This document shows positions 57,000 to 64,000 of a stretch of 64,000 nucleotides of DNA, piece by piece. Below the pieces are notes generated by a model. It saw only the letters and a program-made list of their open reading frames with translations, did no database searches and was not told the DNA's origin. Within the stretch, counting starts at the first letter, position 1. Each line of letters starts with the position of its first letter. Origin of the DNA: Megascapheus bottae (taxonomy: Eukaryota; Chordata; Mammalia; Rodentia; Geomyidae). The stretch spans positions 12,632,501-12,696,500 of the forward strand of contig JANJXV010000013.1 in NCBI GenBank assembly GCA_024803745.1, in the 5' to 3' direction. The translations under genes were made by a program, and so were the position numbers.

Positions 57000-58790
57000 C
57001 CCTTCCCATCCTACCTTCTTCTCTTCTTTAGGTATCAGCCTATTGACTAGACGCTTTCCTTCACACAGCAAAAGGGTATGGCTACTACTAACTTTGACTC
57101 CATTTCCCAGCTTTGTCATCTGAGAGGGACTGAGCCCTTGCCTTAATTTCCAGTTGACAAAATGTATCTCCCTCTGGCTTGAAGTGACATATTCACTGCT
57201 GTGAGAGCTATAGCCCTTATTAGAACTACATGATCTGAAGAGAGAATTAGGTGTTGAAAATTAGGTGGGAGAGGAATACTAGTTGTATAAGACAATTGAT
57301 GTATACTACTACAGTATTCTAAAGGCCATTTTCTCACTGTGTCTTGAAATGTCGCTATTTGCAATTATCTTTGGTTATGGCCCTGCTTCTCTGAGATGTT
57401 TTTCATATGCCTTTGCTGAGATCTCCTCTGAGATTTTTCTCATTTGTCTTCTGTAACAGAAGGAGGAGAGCAGAAGGGTGCCAAAAAAACCCACAGCAGA
57501 AAAACAGGCAACTAAGTAAAAGCACAGTGTGCTTTCTCTGCAAAACATCAGTAATCAGAGAAAGGAGCCCTAACTCTAGAAAGGTTAGTTTCCTTTCTCA
57601 AATTGGTAGTTAGTGATTGCACCTGCTCAGCATCAGACCCTCCACTCCTCTATGTTTTGACCAGTTTGTGGCTCCAGCATTAATGCTGCTAAGTGGCAGT
57701 AACTAGGCTTTCAGGCCTGTGTACCTGACTACCTTCTCCATGCGGTAGCACTCAGGTCTCCTTTCAGATGGTTCATTCCCCAAAGCTCGTAGAAGAGGAG
57801 AATGATCTCTGAGAGGGAAACGTATTATCCAAGATCACAGGAGAAAAGAGAGCTCTTTGCTAACCCAAGATCAGATTCTTGCTTATTCGATGCTTGACTT
57901 GCTCATCATACTTTCCTTTGCTTTTCTGCATGTTTATGACCTGAGAGATGAATAATCTCACATCTCACCAGCTTCCTATTCTTTACTCTCTCCAGATCAC
58001 CTCATGAGATGCTTTCTCTAAGTCAATTTAAGCATATCACTGTTTAGTTAACTAGCTTTTGTCCTGTTCTGGGTTGTCAGGAATGAGATTCTAGTGCTAA
58101 AGCCTTCAGCTAATGTAGGAAGTGATGGTTTTCTTTACTACTTCCCTATGTGCCTTATTACTTGAGTCAGCTAGACTTCACATATGGTAAAATTTCAGGT
58201 ATCACTCTGGCCAGCTCCTACTTAGCTCTCACAGCTAGCCATTTATATTTTATTTAGTCTGCCTCCTCAGTCTAGGTCAGGAATATTGCCTATAATTTCC
58301 TTATGGTACCACATACTTTCACTAACAAAATATATTTTTGTGCTTTATACTGATCACTGGCTTACTTTTTCTTTCTTCTCCACAAAAACCATTCCTATTT
58401 ATTACCTTACCATTATTTCCTCCAAGGCCCCAGCAAAGAGCCCAGAATATAACAAAACTACAGACACCATCGTTTCTAATTGTTTTCCCAGTGGTAATCA
58501 AATGAAAAAAATGTAAAAATATTTTATAGGTGAATCTCCAATGTAGATACTGAAGGTATTATTTCAAAAGGACTTGCTACATCAGCTATAACACAAACTG
58601 CTTGTCATAAAGACGCAAAACCAATTCTAGTCTATTACAAAGGTTTTTTATACTCTTAAATGACCATGCAACTGTTACAAGCAAACAAACATCATCACAT
58701 CTGTTGCCTTGAGCATTCTCTATAACTCTGCTCCTGCTATAAGTTACCTCATTTACAAGTCTTTAATGGAGTTTGTTTTTTTGTTGTTTG
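57000..58790. other. intergenic, mostly unique, with duplication copy 2
   Basis: Apart from 57682-57853 nothing was recognised. AT-rich after 58,000. Confidence 0.5.
57682..57853 (+). repeat. local direct duplication, copy 2
   Basis: Same segment as 55942-56107, offset 1740 bp, with a small CGT insertion near 57821. Similarity stops abruptly at the left end and fades at the right. Confidence 0.85.
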
Positions 58791-58796
58791 CTTTTT

Positions 58797-59048
58797 GTTT
58801 TTTTGTTTTTTTGGTGCAAGTCCTGTGGCTTGAAAAACTCAGGGCCTGGGCACTGTCCCTGAGCTTTTTCACTCAAGGATAGTGCTATGCCACTTTAGCC
58901 ACAGCTCCATTCCCAGATTTTGGGGTAATTAATTGGATAGAAGAGTCTTACAGATTTTCTTGTCTGGGCTGGCTTTGAACTGTGATCCTCAGATTTCAGC
59001 CTCTGGAGTAGCTAGGAATTATAGGTGCGAGCCACTGGCACCCAGCTC
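58797..59048 (-). mobile_element. B1/ID composite SINE
   Basis: CAGGGCCTGGGCACTGTCCC in the ID half; GGCTGGCTTTGAACTGTG and GCGAGCCACTGGCACCC in the B1 half. Confidence 0.8.
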
Positions 59049-59485
59049 AAGGGAATTCTATTTTTATTTCCTTTTAACAGATGGCATTACCAAATCACCA
59101 GGAGGCTCTGTATCTTACTTCAAGTCAAGAGCTATTGAGTAGCAGAACTAGGAATCAAACCTGGTCTGTGATCAAATCACTATGGTCTAAGACTTTTCTA
59201 TTATTTCTTCTATTCAAAATATCCTCTACCTTGTTTAGGCTAGCTTACTGTTTTCCAAACACATCTTGAGATTTTATAATTCCATGGGTCTCATAATGTA
59301 ATTTTTATTAATAGTTCAAAGGAGCTTTACAGATTATCTTAATCAAGACTCTTGTTATAACGATGTGATAATACATATAATAAAAAGAATGCTAGCCTCA
59401 GAATAAAGAGAATCTGAAGACAAGGGATGGTTGTTTCAGTTATCTAAGCTTCATAACAAGTCACTCTTAGAACACCAACAAATTC

Positions 59486-59554
59486 TTCCTTCTTTCTTCT
59501 TCCTGCCTTTTCTTTCTTCCTTCTTTCCTTTCTCTCTCTTTCTCTTCTTTCTTC

Positions 59555-59620
<66 letters not shown>

Positions 59621-59675
59621 TCCTTCCTTCCTTCCTTCCTTCCTTCCTTCCTTCCTTCCTTCCTTCTTTCTTTGT
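59486..59675 (+). repeat. (CT)n then (TTCC)n microsatellite
   Basis: A mixed pyrimidine start, about 55 bp of CT (59561-59618), then about 45 bp of TTCC. Confidence 0.95.
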
Positions 59676-60142
59676 CCAAGTCTAGGACTTGAACTTCGTA
59701 CTGGCTGCTTTTGCTCATTGGCTAAGACTATACCAACTGAACCAAGCTTCCAAGCCCATGCACCATGCATTCTTCCAACCCCAGCAAATGCTTTGTTTCT
59801 TACAATTATGCACACTGGAAGAGCAGTTTCTTTCCTGGTTTCATTTGACCTCATCTCACACTGCCATATTCAACTGGAGGGTTGACAGAGCCGGAAGCTT
59901 CCATATCATCTCACCCTCTAGCTTAACAAGAATGCTTTCCAATGGCTTATCCTTTTGGTCTAGAAAGCTACTCCAGCTTTCACAGATGGTGGTCTGATGA
60001 GAGCTACCAAAAAAGAACTTATAGTCATCTTTATTTTTTTTCCTACATGACTGAACTTGGGCAATTTACTTTTTCTTTCTTGAAATCAGTTTCCTTACCT
60101 GCCCAGTTGGGAATGTAATCGCCATGGTTCCAGGTTCTTTTT

Positions 60143-60335
60143 TTTTCCCCAGTCCTGGAGCTTTAACTCAAGGCACTTTCCCTGAGCTTCTTTTGCTCAA
60201 CGCTAGTGCTCTACCACTTGAGCCACAGCACCAATTCTGGCTTTTTCTGGTTATGTGGTACTGAGGAATGGAACCCATGGATTCATGAATGCTGGGCAAG
60301 CGCTCTACCACTAAGCCACATTCCCAGCTCTGGTC
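60143..60335 (-). mobile_element. ID-like dimeric SINE
   Basis: Antisense copy with CCCCAGTCCTGGAGC, GTATGTGGTACTGAGG-like and GCTCTACCACTAAGCC stretches. CCAGGTTCTTTT occurs on both sides as a likely target duplication. Confidence 0.82.
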
Positions 60336-60352
60336 CCAGGTTCTTTTTGTTT

Positions 60353-60597
60353 TGTTTTATGTGGAGGGGGGGTGGTCATGGGGCCTGAATCTGGCCCTGG
60401 GCGTTGTCTCTGAGCTTTTCAACAGGAGGCTACTGCCCTACCCCTGGAGTCACCACCCCACTTCCCCTTTTCCAGTGGTTAATTGGAGAGAAGAGTCTCA
60501 TGGACTTTAGTCCCTGGGCTGGCTTTGAACCGTGCTCCTCAAATCTCAGCCTCCTGAGTAGCTAGGCTTACAGGCATAAGCCACCATAACTGGCTGG
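60353..60597 (-). mobile_element. B1/ID composite SINE
   Basis: GGGGCCTGAATCTGGCCC and TACTGCCCTACCCCTGGAG, then GGCTGGCTTTGAACCGTGC. Adjacent to the ID-like SINE at 60143-60335. Confidence 0.8.
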
Positions 60598-60852
60598 TGT
60601 CAGGTTCTTACAAACATAAAAATGAGATAACATGTTAGGTATGTAGTAAACAACCACTCATCCAATGTTAGTTCCCCTTGCTCTAAAGTCACTGTATTAC
60701 TTTTTGTTTCTAGGGTTTAGAGTTCAATCTTCCTCCTCTCTTTCCCATAATCTCCCATTCTGCTAAAATATTATACTTCATGGTGTAGCTCTGCTCTCAT
60801 GTCCTCTACATAAATTTCCAAAAATATCAGCTATCAATAATGTTCTATTTTA

Positions 60853-61083
60853 AGCTAGGTGTTGGTGGCTCATGTCTGTAATTCTATCAATTCAGAAGAC
60901 TGAGATCTGTGGATCACAGTTCAAAGCCATCCCAGGCAGAATAGTGAGACCCTTATCTCCAATTAACCAGCAAAACGCTGGAAATAGACATGTGGCTCAA
61001 GTGGCAAAGCACCAGCTTTGGGCAAATAAGCCAACCAACAGCCCTGAATTCAAGCCCCAGTACTCACACACACACACCAAAAA
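60853..61083 (+). mobile_element. B1/ID composite SINE
   Basis: GCTAGGTGTTGGTGGCTCAT and ATGTGGCTCAAGTGGCAAAG with a CA-rich tail. Confidence 0.78.
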
Positions 61084-61089
61084 ATAAAA

Positions 61090-62515
61090 ACCTTATCTAC
61101 TTTAGGAAATCCTAAATCTTGTATTAACTGTTCATAGGCTTTTCCCTGTCTGCATAAGGAAAAAAGTACTTTAATGGATTTGATTTATATGAATTTATTG
61201 TTATGTACAATTTAAAATTTCTAGTTAGTAACATAATGCTACTCCTTTCTCTCTGATTTAAGATAATGAAACTGGAATGCAAATGATGTCATATTATCCT
61301 TATAATTGTAGGCAAATCATTTGTGAAATTTGCTAATTGTTAGCAGCAAATTGCTTGCTACACTTCATTCATTTGTTTTAATCACTTGTTTGGTGGCACA
61401 TGCTCCTTTAAAAAACATTTACTGATATGTACTATTTCCTAACTAGATTAAAATTACTAAAAAAGGGCCTTTATATGTACACATATGTGCATATAAATGT
61501 ACATATAAAAATATTAGTGTATAAGGCACAGAGTTTAACTACCTTATAAGTTCTGTCATTGTGTCCAAACATAACAGACATAGGTCTCAAATAAGTAAGT
61601 GCCAAAGGACTTATTATCCCTTGAGCTTCTCTGATACTATAGCAGAAAACATTGGATGAAAAGAATAGGAGCCCTTGAGTATTCAGAATACATTACCTTA
61701 AACCTTTAAAGGCCTTGTGTGTTACTTTTCCCAGTCTCTCCCTTACTGATTGGCTAACCCCAGGATGGTACTGGGCAAAGATGGAAGTATTTGGAAAATG
61801 TTTGCCCAGTGAGAACCACAACAACCTTAGAACCCTGAATTATTAGGCCAAATTAGCAGCTTTGTACGATTATAAGGAAGAAGCATCTTTGTACATATGT
61901 CCATATTAGGCTGATTACTGAAAATTATTTACAATAAACTGAACCCAGTCACTGTTTTCTAAATTGTTCATCTCTTGGGAATTGTATGGGGAAACACACA
62001 GATTCATAGGTGTCCTAAACTCTCTCCATCCTATTTATAAAACCTACCTAGCCAGATTTCCTAACTATATACTTACTTCCTCAATACTTTATGCTTGTCA
62101 TAGACAACTCCAAAAAGTTCTCACATTGATAGAAACATGAATGAGTTCTTGAAGATAGGACAATAAATTTTTGTTACTTGACTAATCTCCAGTTGGATAG
62201 AAGACTACTTTCCTTGTGATAATCCAAACTAACTATTTGTTATAGTTATACTTGAGACCAGCATAGTAAGATAGTACTTAATAAGTATTTGGACTGAGTT
62301 AACTATGATGACTGTGCATTTTGGTTCTTTGCCAGACAGTAGAGAAACCCTCTGGCTCTGAATTGCTCAGAAGGAAGTCCTTTGAGAAAAGAGAAGGCGA
62401 TAAAACCTTAAGGGAGGTTGTTAATAATCTGGCATTTTCAAGTCAAGGAGTATTTAATTTGTTCACAAAAGAATGCAACACGATCTCTAGGCGAGAACAA
62501 TGCTACTATGATTAT
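61090..62515. other. intergenic, AT-rich, no gene seen
   Basis: Repeat-poor AT-rich sequence with no named family and no supported frame. Confidence 0.5.
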
Positions 62516-62519
62516 AGAG

Positions 62520-62605
62520 CACAAGAGCTGGAGGTGTGGCTCAAGTGGAAGAATGCCTGCCTAGCATATATGAGGCACAGAGCTTAAGCTTCTCAAAAAA
62601 AAAAA
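62520..62605 (+). mobile_element. ID-like monomer
   Basis: GAGCTGGAGGTGTGGCTCAA and GAATGCCTGCCTAGCATAT with an A11 tail. Confidence 0.65.
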
Positions 62606-62699
62606 AGACTAATAATATTGTATTGCATACTTAAACTTCTGTTAAGAGAATATATCTCATATTAAGTGCCCTTACTAAAATAAAATGAGCACTCACTTA

Positions 62700-62885
62700 T
62701 GTGTAATTCTTTGTTTATCAGAAACTTTTCTTATCTCTTCTCACTGAAGCCTCCAAGCAATTTTGCACTGTAGGGAGATGTTATTAATCTTAATTTTACA
62801 GAAGCAGAAGCTAAGACTGAAATGGTTTGGATCTATGATAGTCACATAGCTAGACAACGGCAGAGCTAGAACTAGTGCTAAAATC
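62700..62885 (-). mobile_element. MIR element
   Basis: AATTTTACAGAAGCAGAAGC and GTCACATAGCTAGACAACGG, then AGAGCTAGAACTAG, follow the reverse MIR consensus. Confidence 0.7.
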
Positions 62886-62924
62886 TTTGTTGTTGTTGTT
62901 ATTGTTTGTTTGTTTTTCATTTTG

Positions 62925-63145
62925 TCGATTGTGAGACTTGAACTCAGGACCTGAACTCTTTTTTGCTCAAGGCTAGCATTCTACTACTTTTGAGCAATGG
63001 TGTCATTTCCAGTTTTCTGGTGATTAATTGGAGATAAGAGTCTCATGGACTTTTCAACCCAGGCTGGCTTTGAACTGCAATCCTCAGACCTCAGCCTCCT
63101 AAGTAGCTAGGATTCCAAGTGTGAGACACCAGTGCCCAGCTCTGA
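62925..63145 (-). mobile_element. B1/ID composite SINE
   Basis: GAGACTTGAACTCAGGACC and CAGCCTCCTAAGTAGCTAGG; a GTT repeat (62888-62916) is at its tail. Confidence 0.78.
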
Positions 63146-63339
63146 AATCTTTCTAGAAAAGAAGTAAACTAGTAAAATAGTTTAAGCAGGAAATAAACTA
63201 TTGGTTTATGTAGCTAGTAACATATACAAAATATTGTGATTATCTTAGTAGCCCCCACCCCAATTGTTGTTCATTATCACTCTCCCTTTTCTTCCCTGTG
63301 GAAGTACTTTCTCTGAAAGTACTTGACCTCACCCTTGAT

Positions 63340-63440
63340 TGAACAGAAGTGGAACTTAAGAGGCAGAGAACACTAGCCTTGAGGAAAAAAAAAAGCTAAG
63401 GGACAGGGTCCGGGCCATGAGATCAAGCCCTACAAAACAA
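63340..63440 (+). mobile_element. right half of a B1/ID SINE
   Basis: AGAACACTAGCCTTGAGG and GGGACAGGGTCCGGGCCATG with a CAA-rich tail. Confidence 0.65.
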
Positions 63441-63444
63441 CAAC

Positions 63445-64000
63445 AAAACCAAACACTGGCACACACATGCACACACACAAATATGATTTAACCTCCTGGT
63501 CTTAACTACTAAATCTCAAGAAAGAGAACATGAACTGTGTGAGCTAATGAAAGGCAAGGAAAAATTGGGTGAAGGTTTCTGGGAAATAATTTTCTGGATT
63601 TCTTTCTTTTTAAGAGAGCATCTGGGAGAAACTATCTTCTACCAAATGTAAAGGGGTAGAAGTAACCGTCTTTTTTTCAAATCTATAGAAAATCAGACTT
63701 AGAATTCCACTGGATGGCCAACAAGATTTTTAGTGACATTGTCAACTGAGCAGGTCAACTAATTCTGAAGCAAACCTATTTCTGGATTTTGAAGTTTTAT
63801 AACCCATGAACTACCCAAAGACACTTCATGGCAAGTAACAGAAAACCTAACTCAGACATTAATGGGCCTTCTATTACTCACTTGCCTGCCATAGAGCATT
63901 CAGTTAACAGTAGTAAAATTAATGCTGTAGTCTAATAATAACTGCATGAAGTAATTTATGGGATGGAAGCAAGAGCTGCAGAAACTAAGTCCTTGGTCTC
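63445..64000. other. intergenic, no gene seen
   Basis: AT-rich unique sequence up to the window end. Confidence 0.5.

Noticed and set aside
44000..64000. Exons of PGM2L1, the next gene after KCNE3 in human
   Set aside because: No matching coding exon was recognised. In human that gene lies tens of kb further on, so it is probably outside the window.

Overview
This is a vertebrate nuclear window, and almost certainly a rodent one. It has spliced genes, two CpG-rich promoter regions, dense SINEs, 5'-truncated L1 fragments, old MIR elements and many long microsatellites. No operons, CRISPR arrays or prokaryotic genes were seen. Two SINE families dominate. One is an ID-like (tRNA-derived) dimer. 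The other joins a 7SL/B1-like left half to an ID-like right half. Such composites are known from non-murid rodents, and the ID-like dimer recalls the IDL-Geo elements of geomyoid rodents (pocket mice, kangaroo rats, gophers). The taxonomic call is recalled family knowledge and was not checked.

Two protein-coding genes are supported, both on the + strand. LIPT2 (mitochondrial octanoyltransferase) has two coding exons, 17978-18446 and 18938-19164, joined by clean GT/AG sites and giving 231 residues with both catalytic motifs. It starts in a CpG island and has an AATAAA at 19392. KCNE3 (MiRP2, a potassium-channel beta subunit) has its whole 107-residue reading frame in one exon at 42516-42839. 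A second CpG island at about 35.15-35.77 kb, with a good splice donor at 35451/35452, is the likely KCNE3 promoter and 5' noncoding exon. That implies a first intron of about 7.0 kb. The same two genes are adjacent in human 11q13.4, so synteny supports both calls. They do not form a functional unit: one serves lipoate synthesis in mitochondria and the other plasma-membrane potassium currents.

Layout: 1-17.8 kb is intergenic, with SINEs, a solo LTR with perfect 6-bp target duplications (5268-5726), a minus-strand L1 3' end with a recognisable ORF2 C-terminus (7684-8795) and several microsatellites. 17.9-19.4 kb is LIPT2. 19.4-35.1 kb is intergenic, with a nested L1/SINE stack (22.8-24.6 kb), a decayed minus-strand L1 (28.3-30.2 kb) and a 5' half of tRNA-Ile(UAU) at 33.5 kb. 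35.1-43.3 kb or beyond is KCNE3. 44-64 kb is intergenic and repeat-rich, with one local 175-bp direct duplication.

I found no previously undescribed biological system. The most informative items are the gene models, the tRNA half, the solo LTR and the readable order of nested insertions.
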